Source: an uncultured Pelagimonas sp.
GTDB lineage: Bacteria; Pseudomonadota; Alphaproteobacteria; Rhodobacterales; Rhodobacteraceae
Length of the DNA stretch: 64,000 nucleotides
Assembly: GCA_947497905.1 (NCBI GenBank)
Contig: CANMIH010000015.1
Coordinates: 1-64,000 of the forward strand
Direction: 5' to 3'
Of this stretch, positions 10,092 through 17,768 are shown piece by piece. Position 1 is the first letter of the stretch. Every line of letters begins with the position of its first letter. Under the pieces are notes generated by a model, which saw only the letters and a program-made list of their open reading frames with translations, was not told the origin of the DNA and searched no databases. Position numbers and translations under genes: made by a program.

Positions 10092-10613
10092 ATGACCATC
10101 CCAGCCTCACAGGCGATGTTGTTTGCGATCCTTGTTCTGCCGATCTGCATCTACACCGTCTACACGGACCTGAAATACAAAAAGATCACCAACCTCACGG
10201 TCTGGGCGCTTTTTGCGGTTTTTGTTGTGGTTGGGTACTTCACTCTGCCGCTGATGGAGTTTGTGTGGCGGTTTAGCCATTGGGCCGTGGTATTCGGCAT
10301 CGGTCTCCTTCTTTGGTTCACCCGCCAGATGGGGGCGGGGGATGTCAAATTTGGGGCGGTGATGGCGCTGTTCATTCACTCACAAGACCTGGCGATTTTG
10401 CTCTGGATCGCCATCGCCTCTTTGGTCGGGGCGACCTTGACGATCCTTTTGGCCGGGATCTCACCTTTGCGACACATGGCCCCCGATTGGGCGGTCTGGA
10501 CCGGCAAACACACCACCGTAGGCAATGGTCAGAAGTTCACCATTCCCATGGGGCCTGCGCTTTGCTTGACCCTCTCGGCCTATCTCGTGCTGGGGGCCCT
10601 ATACGGGCAGTAA
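10092..10613 (+). CDS. cpaA: Prepilin peptidase CpaA/TadV
   Basis: A 173-residue integral-membrane aspartic protease of family A24 that processes Flp prepilins. The two catalytic Asp residues are visible: D26 in YTDLKYKKI and D84 in the GxGD motif (MGAGDVKFG). About five or six membrane segments. As is usual for TadV, it lacks the N-terminal methyltransferase domain of PilD. It sits 11 bp after the TPR gene, as the last classical Tad gene of the operon. Confidence 0.93.
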   Translation: MTIPASQAMLFAILVLPICIYTVYTDLKYKKITNLTVWALFAVFVVVGYFTLPLMEFVWRFSHWAVVFGIGLLLWFTRQMGAGDVKFGAVMALFIHSQDLAILLWIAIASLVGATLTILLAGISPLRHMAPDWAVWTGKHTTVGNGQKFTIPMGPALCLTLSAYLVLGALYGQ

Positions 10614-10703
10614 CACTGCCCCGCAACTTCCCCCACGAGGCCCATTTCCTGCCACAAATCTTGCCTAGGCTTTAGCGAAACAGCCGCGAGCAGGATTCAG
10701 GCC

Positions 10704-12017
10704 ATGAACATGCAAACCAATGCCGTAATGGCTCCCCCACCCCCTAAAACCATTGAGGAGGTTGGCCTGTCGCCGGTGATGATGCGGGATATCCTGCTGA
10801 AAACGCTGTTCCGCAAGAATCTCAACAAAGTCACCCATATCGCCCGTGCCCTAAGTCTTCCGGTGCCCATCACCCAAGAGATTATTGATATGGCGCGGGG
10901 CCAGGGGCTTCTTGAAGCGATGGGCACCCTGGGCGCGGCCGGTGAGATCAGCTCGGAAATGCCCTATCAGCTGACAGACGCGGGCAAGGCGCGCGCTTTG
11001 GATGCCCTATCTCAGTCCGAATACTTTGGTGCCATGCCGATCCCGCTGGCGATGTACAACGAACAGATCAAACGGCAGTCCATTCGCAATGTTCAGATCA
11101 CCCGGGATCAGCTCTTGTCTGCGATGGGCCATCTGATCCTGCCTGATGACCTGATTGGCAACCTCGGCCCCGCGGTGAGCTCGGGCCGGTCTATCCTGAT
11201 GTATGGCCCCCCCGGCAACGGGAAGTCATCAATTTCAAACGGTATTCGCGATGCGATGGGAGACAAGATCTATGTCCCACGCGCCATTGAATATTCCGGG
11301 CAGGTCATCACGGTCTATGACCCGATCGTGCATTCCAAAGCCACAGAAGATGCAGAGGACACCACGTCGCTGCGCCGCCGCTCTCAATTTGATCGCCGCT
11401 ATGTTTATTGCCAGCGCCCAACCGTGATCACCGGGGGTGAACTGTCGCTCGACATGTTGGACCTTGTCTACAACCCCACGGCTCGCACCTATCAGGCACC
11501 GTTGCAGCTCAAGTCAACCGGCGGGATCTTTATCGTCGATGACCTTGGGCGTCAGGCCGAGCCGCCGCAGAAGCTCGTCAACCGCTGGATCGTTCCTTTG
11601 GAAGAGGGCAAAGATATCTTGGCGCTACAATCCGGTGAGAAATTCGAAGTTCCCTTCGATACGCTGGTGATTTTCTCGACCAACTTCCACCCAAATGAGA
11701 TCTTTGACCAAGCCGCGCTGCGCCGGATCTTCTTCAAGATCAAAATCGATGGGCCAAATCAGGAAAACTTCCTCAAGATTTTTGCCCTCGTGGCCCGCAA
11801 AAAGAAAATGCAGTTGGACGAAAACAGCCTCATCCACCTGCTAAAAAACAAATACCCCACCATCAAGAACACCTTCGCCAACTATCAACCTGTGTTCCTG
11901 ATCGATCAGATGATTGCAGTCTGTGACTTTGAGGGCTGGCCCTATCAGATGACACCGGAACTAGTGGATCGTGCCTGGGCGAACATGTTTGTACGGGATG
12001 AGACCATCGTGAAATAG
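10704..12017 (+). CDS. AAA ATPase at the end of the Tad locus
   Basis: A 437-residue soluble protein with an N-terminal winged-helix-like region (ILLKTLFRKNLNKVTHIARA) and an AAA core: Walker A YGPPGNGKSS, Walker B GGIFIVDDLGRQ, sensor-like IFSTNFHP and arginine-finger-like AALRRIFFKIKID. It resembles ATPases annotated as having chaperone activity, but I know of no characterised role. It starts 90 bp after cpaA with a CAGGCC leader and no obvious terminator between them, so it may belong to the pilus regulon. It could remodel the CpaF/TadBC complex or act in an unrelated pathway. Confidence 0.8.
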   Translation: MNMQTNAVMAPPPPKTIEEVGLSPVMMRDILLKTLFRKNLNKVTHIARALSLPVPITQEIIDMARGQGLLEAMGTLGAAGEISSEMPYQLTDAGKARALDALSQSEYFGAMPIPLAMYNEQIKRQSIRNVQITRDQLLSAMGHLILPDDLIGNLGPAVSSGRSILMYGPPGNGKSSISNGIRDAMGDKIYVPRAIEYSGQVITVYDPIVHSKATEDAEDTTSLRRRSQFDRRYVYCQRPTVITGGELSLDMLDLVYNPTARTYQAPLQLKSTGGIFIVDDLGRQAEPPQKLVNRWIVPLEEGKDILALQSGEKFEVPFDTLVIFSTNFHPNEIFDQAALRRIFFKIKIDGPNQENFLKIFALVARKKKMQLDENSLIHLLKNKYPTIKNTFANYQPVFLIDQMIAVCDFEGWPYQMTPELVDRAWANMFVRDETIVK

Positions 12018-12036
12018 GCTTAGGTGTGCCGGAAGA

Positions 12037-12055
12037 CCTGGCCGCTCAGGCCGGG
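12037..12055 (+). terminator. Possible terminator hairpin after the AAA ATPase
   Basis: CCTGGCC (12037-12043) pairs with GGCCGGG (12049-12055, one G-T) around a 5-nt loop and is followed by CATTT. The weak T tract makes it uncertain. Confidence 0.4.
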
Positions 12056-12133
12056 CATTTCTTGCGGAAATGGGCCACAAAACCGATGGCGCAAAAAACT
12101 TATCAGAGGTGTCGTTTTTTTTCGCTTTTGCGC

Positions 12134-12160
12134 TTGACGGTCCAGCGCCCTCGCCATAAA
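12134..12160 (+). promoter_or_regulatory. Probable promoter of the CAT-anticodon tRNA
   Basis: TTGACG at 12134-12139 and CATAAA at 12155-12160 with a 15-bp spacer lie just upstream of the tRNA. The stretch between the -10 and the tRNA is C-rich, as in stable-RNA promoters under stringent control. The spacer is shorter than ideal, so the exact hexamers may differ. Confidence 0.4.
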
Positions 12161-12176
12161 CACCCCCTCACGGTTC

Positions 12177-12253
12177 GGCGCGGTAGCTCAGTTGGTTAGA
12201 GCGATCGACTCATAATCGATAGGTCGGGAGTTCAAGTCTCCCCCACGCCACCA
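12177..12253 (+). tRNA. tRNA with CAT anticodon, probably elongator tRNA-Met
   Basis: A 77-nt cloverleaf with encoded CCA: acceptor GGCGCGG/CCACGCC, D arm GCTC...GAGC, anticodon stem ATCGA/TCGAT with loop CTCATAA (CAT at 12211-12213), variable loop AGGTC, T arm GGGAG/CTCCC with TTCAAGT. The acceptor stem contains one C-A mismatch (position 5 with 68). A CAT anticodon can also belong to tRNA-Ile2, where C34 becomes lysidine; the CGACTCATAATCG arm resembles that class somewhat, so identity between Met and Ile2 is not certain. It is not the initiator type. Confidence 0.85.
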
Positions 12254-12307
12254 CCGTAAACCCCCAAAATCGCAAGTCAAAATTCATCGCTAAGCGATTG
12301 GTGTTTA

Positions 12308-12805
12308 ATGAAAATTGCCTATCTGAAATTCGAAGCTTCCGAGAATCCCAACCAGGCTCTGGCGGACCTCGCTCAGGATTTGTTGGACGCTGGCTGGCGG
12401 GTGATTGGCACCACTCAAACCAATATTCCGCGTAAAGACACCCACAAATGTGACATGGACGTGCGCCTTTTGCCTGAGGGTGCCGTGATCCGGATTTCAC
12501 AAAATCTTGGCCCAAAATCGCGTGGCTGTCAGCTTGATCCGGATGCATTGGAACAGGCCGTCAACGAGACCATGGCACGGATGGATCACGCGGATATCCT
12601 GATCATCAACAAATTCGGCAAACACGAAGCTTTGGGGCGTGGATTTCGTCAGGCGATTGCAGATGCCATGGCAAAAGACATTCCCGTTCTTGTGGGCACC
12701 AACGCACTGAACCTTGATGCCTTTCTGGAGTTTTCAGACGGGGTCGCGCAGGGGCTGTCAGCAGATGAGTTGGCGGGGTGGGCCAAAGGGGTTCTGGCCC
12801 CTTAA
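12308..12805 (+). CDS. DUF2478 family protein
   Basis: A 165-residue soluble protein that I place in the DUF2478 family, often found near molybdate or nitrogen-oxide genes. Its function is not established. It looks like a Rossmann or P-loop-type alpha/beta fold: MKIAYLKF, then GWRVIGTTQTN, GCQLDPDALE, ILIINKFGKHEALGRGFRQ, IPVLVGTN. It has no classical Walker A. It sits 54 bp after the tRNA and converges on the CbiX-like gene; the two stop codons interlock on TTAA at 12802-12805. Confidence 0.7.
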   Translation: MKIAYLKFEASENPNQALADLAQDLLDAGWRVIGTTQTNIPRKDTHKCDMDVRLLPEGAVIRISQNLGPKSRGCQLDPDALEQAVNETMARMDHADILIINKFGKHEALGRGFRQAIADAMAKDIPVLVGTNALNLDAFLEFSDGVAQGLSADELAGWAKGVLAP

Positions 12806-13488
12806 CCCGCGCGCTGCAAACTCTGCGCGATCAAATCAACGGTTTCCGGCCAATCAATGAAGGCCGGCAATACGATACCGGAAAACGAAGCCTCAGCCAG
12901 CGCCTCAGGAACATCTTCAAGCATGTGACCCGCATTGGTGGCAAAGAACGGCAAACACACCGCCTGCCCCACACCTGCAACCGCGGGCTTCAGCCAGGGG
13001 TCCTGTTCGACAAACCCTGTGCGCACCTCACGAAACCCAAACCGGGCCTGCATCAACTCTGAAAAGCCAAGGGCAGCATCCGCGCTGCGGTTAGATCGCG
13101 CACTGCCATGCGCTGCGACAACCAGAGCAGTCTCGCGCGCGGGCCACCCCTGCTCATTCAATGTCATCTCCAATCGCTGCGCTGCGACATCGGGCAAGGC
13201 TGGTTCAATTCCAAATGGGGTCATCGGAGAGAGCCCAAACGGCGCAAGACGCCGTGGCAGCACCGTGCCGGTGAACCATCCGGCCGCCATAAAGAACGGA
13301 TAGATCAAAGGGCTCCCCAAGCGCGCGATTTCATCCTCAAGACGCCCCTCGGACGCCAGCGTCGCACTCGCGACGTGCCAACCCGGAAGTTTCGCATTTA
13401 CCGCCTCCGCCAGAACTGCCAGAGCACGCTCTTGGCTTTCGGGATCAGAGGGGCTGCCATGGGTCACAAGCAGTGCTGTCTGCGACAT
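12802..13488 (-). CDS. CbiX/SirB-type chelatase-like protein
   Basis: A 228-residue protein with two CbiX-like halves, each carrying an HGS signature (LLVTHGSPSD near the start, VVAAHGSARSN mid-protein). These His residues are the metal-inserting residues of sirohydrochlorin ferro- or cobaltochelatases. I chose ATG 13488, preceded on the minus strand by GGGAGCC; ATG 13533 or TTG 13548 would give a longer N terminus. The substrate could be sirohydrochlorin or another tetrapyrrole; nothing nearby fixes it. Confidence 0.8.
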   Translation of the reverse strand: MSQTALLVTHGSPSDPESQERALAVLAEAVNAKLPGWHVASATLASEGRLEDEIARLGSPLIYPFFMAAGWFTGTVLPRRLAPFGLSPMTPFGIEPALPDVAAQRLEMTLNEQGWPARETALVVAAHGSARSNRSADAALGFSELMQARFGFREVRTGFVEQDPWLKPAVAGVGQAVCLPFFATNAGHMLEDVPEALAEASFSGIVLPAFIDWPETVDLIAQSLQRAG

Positions 13489-13569
13489 TTCAGGGGCTCC
13501 CTTTCCGCGCGCTGCGTCATTACCTAGAGACATAACAGGCTCTGACAAGTTGGAATTGGAGAGATTTCC

Positions 13570-14229
13570 ATGGGTTGGTTGGAATTTTCCGTGGCGATGA
13601 TCGTTTTTCTGGCATCACACCGCATTCCGATGATGTTTGGCATCAAACCCCGGATCATCCACCTCTTTGGTCAACGGGGCTACACGATCCTGTTCAGCCT
13701 GTTTTCCACTGCTGTTCTGCTCTGGGTGATCTGGGCCGCCGGTCGGGCACCTTGGGTGCCGCTTTGGGATCAAACCCAGGCATCACGTTGGGCGGTGAAC
13801 ATCATCATGCCCCTCGTCATTGTTCTTGCGAGCTTCGGCATTGCCGCCCCCAATCCCTTTGCCTTTGAGGGACGCAAGGTTGGCTTCGATCCGGGCCATC
13901 CGGGCATTGTCGGTGTCACCCGCCAGCCCCTGCTCTGGGCGCTGCTTTTGTGGTCAGGCGCACATCTCTGGGCCAACGGCGATCTGGCGCATGTCATCTT
14001 GTTCGGGATATTTGCGGTGTTTTCCGCAATGGGCATGGTGATTGCGGAACGCCGCGCTGACCGCACCCTGACATCACGCACCGCGCTTATTCCCTTTTGG
14101 GCCCTGATCAGCGGTAGGTGGCGGCCAAGCACAGGCCCTGCGCTTTCACGCCTTGCCATCGCCGGGATCGTTTGGGCCAGTCTTTACCTGTCGCACAGCA
14201 CCGTGATTGGGGTTCTACCAACCCCCTAG
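13570..14229 (+). CDS. NnrU family membrane protein
   Basis: A 219-residue integral-membrane protein with about six hydrophobic helices (FSVAMIVFLASHRIP, TILFSLFSTAVLLWVIWAAG, VNIIMPLVIVLASFGIAA, LLWALLLWSGAHLWANG). The family includes NnrU from denitrifiers and the haem-containing 15-cis-zeta-carotene isomerase Z-ISO; conserved His residues in HRIP and GAHLWANG could bind haem. ATG 13570 has a GGAGAG ribosome site. It converges on the DUF4202 gene with interlocked stops at 14226-14229. The physiological role is unknown. Confidence 0.8.
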   Translation: MGWLEFSVAMIVFLASHRIPMMFGIKPRIIHLFGQRGYTILFSLFSTAVLLWVIWAAGRAPWVPLWDQTQASRWAVNIIMPLVIVLASFGIAAPNPFAFEGRKVGFDPGHPGIVGVTRQPLLWALLLWSGAHLWANGDLAHVILFGIFAVFSAMGMVIAERRADRTLTSRTALIPFWALISGRWRPSTGPALSRLAIAGIVWASLYLSHSTVIGVLPTP

Positions 14230-14786
14230 TCGCGAAAGAGCGCTGCAAAATCCTCAGGCAGATCAAATTCTTGCAAAACGCGTGCACGCCCCTTGGCCGA
14301 CATTTTTGCCGCGGTGCGTTCCACAATACGCGGCAGCCGATCCGGGTCTTGCGTGTCGGCGAATGGGGCAAAATACCAACGCAAGAAGACGAAACAGATC
14401 ACATCCTCTAGAGCCTGCACTTCGGCATCCCCTTTGATGTTTTCCTTGCGCAGCAAAACGCCAATGCGGGTCTGGTCTGTTTCGCCAAAACCGGCATCGG
14501 CCATCATGCCTGCCACCCGTGCCCCATGTCTGCGGCCTTGCTCTTTGCGCCAGGCGTAATACCCCGCTCGGCCCTCAGGATAGTCAGAGCGCGGCAAGAG
14601 CCAGCGCTCAACATGCTGCCCCCGCGCGGCGATCTGTAAAAGCGCAGAGGCGTCAGGAAACAGGCGCGCGAGCTCTTCGGTCATCCGCGCGCCATACAAA
14701 AGCGCAGCTGGCTGCCCCTCTTCTAACGTGGGGTCTGCGGCATTGGCCGCATCAATGGCCTTTAGAACCTGTTGCACCTGTTTCAC
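14226..14786 (-). CDS. DUF4202 family protein
   Basis: A 186-residue soluble, mostly helical protein. Signatures that place it in DUF4202 are IDAANAADP at the start, IAARGQHVERWLLPRSDYPEGRAGYYAWRKEQ, and ALEDVICFVFL. Conserved His, Arg and Asp residues (RGQHVERW, RRHG) suggest an HD-like metal site, but this is inferred. It lies 9 bp downstream of glpK on the same strand and may be transcribed with it, although no link to glycerol use is known. Confidence 0.75.
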   Translation of the reverse strand: MKQVQQVLKAIDAANAADPTLEEGQPAALLYGARMTEELARLFPDASALLQIAARGQHVERWLLPRSDYPEGRAGYYAWRKEQGRRHGARVAGMMADAGFGETDQTRIGVLLRKENIKGDAEVQALEDVICFVFLRWYFAPFADTQDPDRLPRIVERTAAKMSAKGRARVLQEFDLPEDFAALFRD

Positions 14787-14795
14787 GATCGCTCC

Positions 14796-16280
14796 TTAGA
14801 ATGTTTGCGCCGCAGCCACCGCTCGTTTCCAAGCCGCGTATTTACGATCTCGCGTTTCTTCCGCCATGGCCGGTTGGAACTTGCGTTGCAAGGCCCAGCT
14901 TTCGGCGAAACCAGCCTGATCCGGGTAGAGACCCGCCCGTTGACCCGCCAACCAAGCGGCCCCAAGTGCGGTAGTTTCCAGAACCTCAGGGCGATCAACC
15001 GGTGCGTCAAGGATATCAGACAGGAACTGCATCGCCCAGTCCGAGGCGCTCATTCCGCCATCGACTCGCAGCGTGGCCGCATCCGCATCGCCCCAATCGG
15101 CCTGCATCGCCTCCAACAGATCCCGCGTCTGATAGCCAACGCTTTCCAGAGCCGCGCGCGCCATCTCAGCCGGGGTTGTGCCTCGGGTCAGACCAAAGGC
15201 CGCGCCGCGACATTCTGCATTCCAATAGGGCGCCCCCAACCCGGTGAAGGCCGGAACCAATACAACCTCTTGAGCCTCATCTGCCGCTTCCGCCAGGCTT
15301 TGGGTTTCTTTCGCGTCCGAAATGATCTTCAGACCATCGCGCAGCCACTGAACAACCGCCCCCGCAATGAAAATCGATCCCTCCAAAGCAAATGTGGGTT
15401 TGCCATCAAGCTGATAGGCGATGGTGGTCAACAGGCGGTTTTCAGACTTAACCGGCGTATCTCCTGTATTCAACAGCGCGAAGCATCCAGTGCCATAGGT
15501 GGATTTCAACATGCCCGGCTGGAAACAAGCCTGTCCAATCGTTGCGGCCTGCTGGTCTCCGGCAACCCCGAGAATGGCGATCTCTGCACCAAAGTGTTCG
15601 GCACCGGCAACGCCAAAATCAGAGGCACAATCCCGAACCTCTGGCAGCATCGACATTGGTATATTGAGCAAGGCACACATGTCGTCCGACCACTTGCCCT
15701 GACGGATATCGTACATGAGCGTGCGCGCCGCATTGGTCGCATCTGTGACATGGGCCGCGCCCCCGGTCAGGTTCCAGATCAACCAGCTGTCAACCGTGCC
15801 AAAAGCCAGTTCCCCCGCCTCGGCCCGCGCCCGCGCACCCTCAACCGTATTGAGAATCCAGGCCAGTTTTGTACCCGAAAAATAGGGGTCCAGAAGCAAA
15901 CCAGTTCGGTGCGTGACATCGGCCTCGTGCCCTGCGTCGCGAAGGGTCTGGCACATGTCCGAGGTGCGTCGGTCCTGCCAGACAATGGCATTGTGCAGAG
16001 GTTCGCCGGTCTTGCGATCCCAAACCAGAGTTGTTTCCCGCTGGTTGGTGATACCAATTCCAGCGATCTCGTTGGCCGAAATGCCCGCCTTGGCGATTGC
16101 CGCACGACAGGTAGACAAGACCGTGGTCCAAAGGTCATTACAGTCGTGTTCTACCCAGCCAGACGCCGGAAAATGTTGGGTGAATTCTTCCTGTGCTGAC
16201 GCAACAATCTGCATCTTTGCATCAAAAATAATTGCTCGACTGGATGTCGTGCCCTGATCGATGGCCAGAATAAAGCCCAT
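14796..16280 (-). CDS. glpK: Glycerol kinase
   Basis: A 494-residue FGGY-family kinase that phosphorylates glycerol to glycerol 3-phosphate in the cytoplasm. N-terminal phosphate loop [15 protein letters not shown], glycerol-contact region [22 protein letters not shown], the second ATPase motif [14 protein letters not shown], and [13 protein letters not shown]. Length is normal. Its product feeds the GlpD encoded at 51-52.6 kb, but no glpF or transporter lies beside it. An AGTCTT-ACT-AAGACT palindrome and AAACG half-sites lie upstream. Confidence 0.97.
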   Translation of the reverse strand: MGFILAIDQGTTSSRAIIFDAKMQIVASAQEEFTQHFPASGWVEHDCNDLWTTVLSTCRAAIAKAGISANEIAGIGITNQRETTLVWDRKTGEPLHNAIVWQDRRTSDMCQTLRDAGHEADVTHRTGLLLDPYFSGTKLAWILNTVEGARARAEAGELAFGTVDSWLIWNLTGGAAHVTDATNAARTLMYDIRQGKWSDDMCALLNIPMSMLPEVRDCASDFGVAGAEHFGAEIAILGVAGDQQAATIGQACFQPGMLKSTYGTGCFALLNTGDTPVKSENRLLTTIAYQLDGKPTFALEGSIFIAGAVVQWLRDGLKIISDAKETQSLAEAADEAQEVVLVPAFTGLGAPYWNAECRGAAFGLTRGTTPAEMARAALESVGYQTRDLLEAMQADWGDADAATLRVDGGMSASDWAMQFLSDILDAPVDRPEVLETTALGAAWLAGQRAGLYPDQAGFAESWALQRKFQPAMAEETRDRKYAAWKRAVAAAQTF

Positions 16281-16311
16281 CTTCCCCCTCCGTTTGCGCT
16301 ATCGTTTTGTC

Positions 16312-16326
16312 AGTCTTACTAAGACT
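16312..16326. promoter_or_regulatory. Palindrome upstream of glpK
   Basis: AGTCTT (16312-16317) and AAGACT (16321-16326) around ACT, 32-46 bp before the glpK start. It could be an operator or part of the core promoter. It has no clear match to the glpD/glpR site at 52.65 kb, so the regulator is unknown. Confidence 0.35.
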
Positions 16327-16360
16327 TTCGCAGACGCGCCAGAGAGTTGATACAGTGACC

Positions 16361-16975
16361 TCAGGCCAGACCGCGATCCCGGGCAATCATAGCCGCATGG
16401 GTTCGGTTGCGGGCGCCCAGTTTGCGGCTCAGGGTTTTGACGTGAAGTTTGACCGTGACTTCTTGCAGATCCAGATCGCGGGCAATTTCCTTGTTGGATT
16501 TTGCATCACAGATTCCGCGCAGCACCTCAAGCTCGCGCCGCGTCAATGGTCCGCCTGCGGCCTCATCATCCTGGCGCATAAAGTCTAGCGGTGCATAAAT
16601 CTCGCCCGCAGCCATAAACCGAGCCGCAGTCAAAAGTGTACGTGCACTCAAGGTCTTGGGGATGAACCCCTGAGCCCCGGCTTTCAGCGCCGCCTCTGCG
16701 ATATCGCGGGTTGCACAGCCGGACATAATCGCAACAGGACGTCCCCCATTGGCAACCTGCATTTTACCAAGGCCTTCCAGACCATTCATACCCGGCATGT
16801 TGTAGTCGAGCAAAACAAGGTCGAAGGTACCTGTGGAATTGGCCGCTTCAAGCGCGTCATCTAGGTTCGCAACGGTTTGGACTTCATCGATTTCTGCATC
16901 TACCAGAAATGCTGCAATGGTTTCTCGAACCAAGTCATGGTCGTCCGCTACGAGAAGTCGCATCATTTTACTCAC
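16361..16975 (-). CDS. LuxR/NarL-type response regulator
   Basis: A 204-residue two-domain regulator. Receiver (1-125): acidic pair VADDHD, phospho-acceptor Asp in LLDYNMPGMNG, Ser in IMSGCATR, Lys in IPKTLSA. C-terminal GerE/LuxR helix-turn-helix (about 140-204): LTRRELEVLRGICDAKSNKE, EVTVKLHVKTLSRKLGARNR. The start is GTG 16975 with AAGGAAAC upstream; ATG 16966 is the alternative. It diverges from the sensor pair at 17.2-20.3 kb and is the obvious target of that hybrid kinase. Confidence 0.92.
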   Translation of the reverse strand: MSKMMRLLVADDHDLVRETIAAFLVDAEIDEVQTVANLDDALEAANSTGTFDLVLLDYNMPGMNGLEGLGKMQVANGGRPVAIMSGCATRDIAEAALKAGAQGFIPKTLSARTLLTAARFMAAGEIYAPLDFMRQDDEAAGGPLTRRELEVLRGICDAKSNKEIARDLDLQEVTVKLHVKTLSRKLGARNRTHAAMIARDRGLA

Positions 16976-17090
16976 GTTTCCTTCTGGTCGCCATTTTTGG
17001 CGCCTTTCTCAGATTCTTAGCACTATTTCACTGGAGAGTTAACAACCCTGCAATAGACCTAAGGTAGTCTTGGCCAGCACCAGCGCCATC

Positions 17091-17108
17091 TTTAGTGATA
17101 ACACTAAA
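17091..17108. promoter_or_regulatory. 18-bp palindrome in the divergent promoter of the two-component locus
   Basis: TTTAGTG (17091-17097) and CACTAAA (17102-17108) around ATAA: a perfect 7-bp-arm inverted repeat midway between the response regulator and the molybdopterin-domain gene. It has the size of an operator for a dimeric regulator; autoregulation by the LuxR-type protein is a reasonable guess. Confidence 0.55.
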
Positions 17109-17210
17109 CTATACGAATGGACAGGTCGCATAACCCCCTGATGCAATTCAGGACAGAAAACCTTTTGTAAGATCGAACCAACTGCAACGTAACCGGATCG
17201 AGAGCTTTGT

Positions 17211-17732
17211 ATGCGTCATTTCATTTTCACGATTTTCCTTGCGATTTTAATGGCTTTTCATCCTGCGGCATCTTCCGAGGCGCATGCCGAAGCGCTCGCG
17301 CCCGCAACCGGTGATGTTCTTCTGACCGTCAGCGGCGCAATCACCCGATCAAACTCTGGGGACACGGCGACCTTTGATCTTGCGCTATTGGAGTCCCTTC
17401 CGCAGATCACTCTCGAAACGGAAACCATTTGGACCACAGGCGCGCAAACATTTGAAGGCGTCCGCCTCAAGGACGTTCTGGACGCGGCCGGTGTAAGCGC
17501 GGGTACACTCAAGGCATTTGCCATCAATGACTACGCGGTAGAGATTCCGTTTGAAGATGCTGAAGACGGTTCCGCTATTATTGCCTACCGGCGCAACGGA
17601 GACCTAATGAGCGTGCGTGAAAAAGGCCCTCTTTGGGTGATTTATCCGTTTGATCAAGATGCCCGCTTTCGTTCTGAGGTATACTATTCCCGCAGCATCT
17701 GGCAACTTGACCGTATCAGCGTCGCCCGCTGA
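17211..17732 (+). CDS. Exported molybdopterin-binding-domain-like protein
   Basis: A 173-residue protein with a signal peptide (MRHFIFTIFLAILMAFHPAAS, cleavage near SEAHA) and a compact domain of the sulfite-oxidase molybdopterin-binding fold (LTVSGAITRSN, FEGVRLKDVLDAAGV, AINDYAVEIPFED, GPLWVIYPFDQD). It contains no Cys at all, so the usual Mo-ligating Cys is absent. It is more likely a periplasmic ligand- or partner-binding protein than an oxidoreductase. It lies 36 bp upstream of the hybrid kinase and may supply its extracellular input. Confidence 0.75.
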   Translation: MRHFIFTIFLAILMAFHPAASSEAHAEALAPATGDVLLTVSGAITRSNSGDTATFDLALLESLPQITLETETIWTTGAQTFEGVRLKDVLDAAGVSAGTLKAFAINDYAVEIPFEDAEDGSAIIAYRRNGDLMSVREKGPLWVIYPFDQDARFRSEVYYSRSIWQLDRISVAR

Positions 17733-17768
17733 CCTCAATTTAAGCGATCCATAAGGGCAGGCCCAAAT

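Noticed and set aside
14772-16199. 475-codon plus-strand frame opposite glpK
   Set aside because: A shadow of the glycerol kinase gene, with low-complexity composition and no family match by eye.
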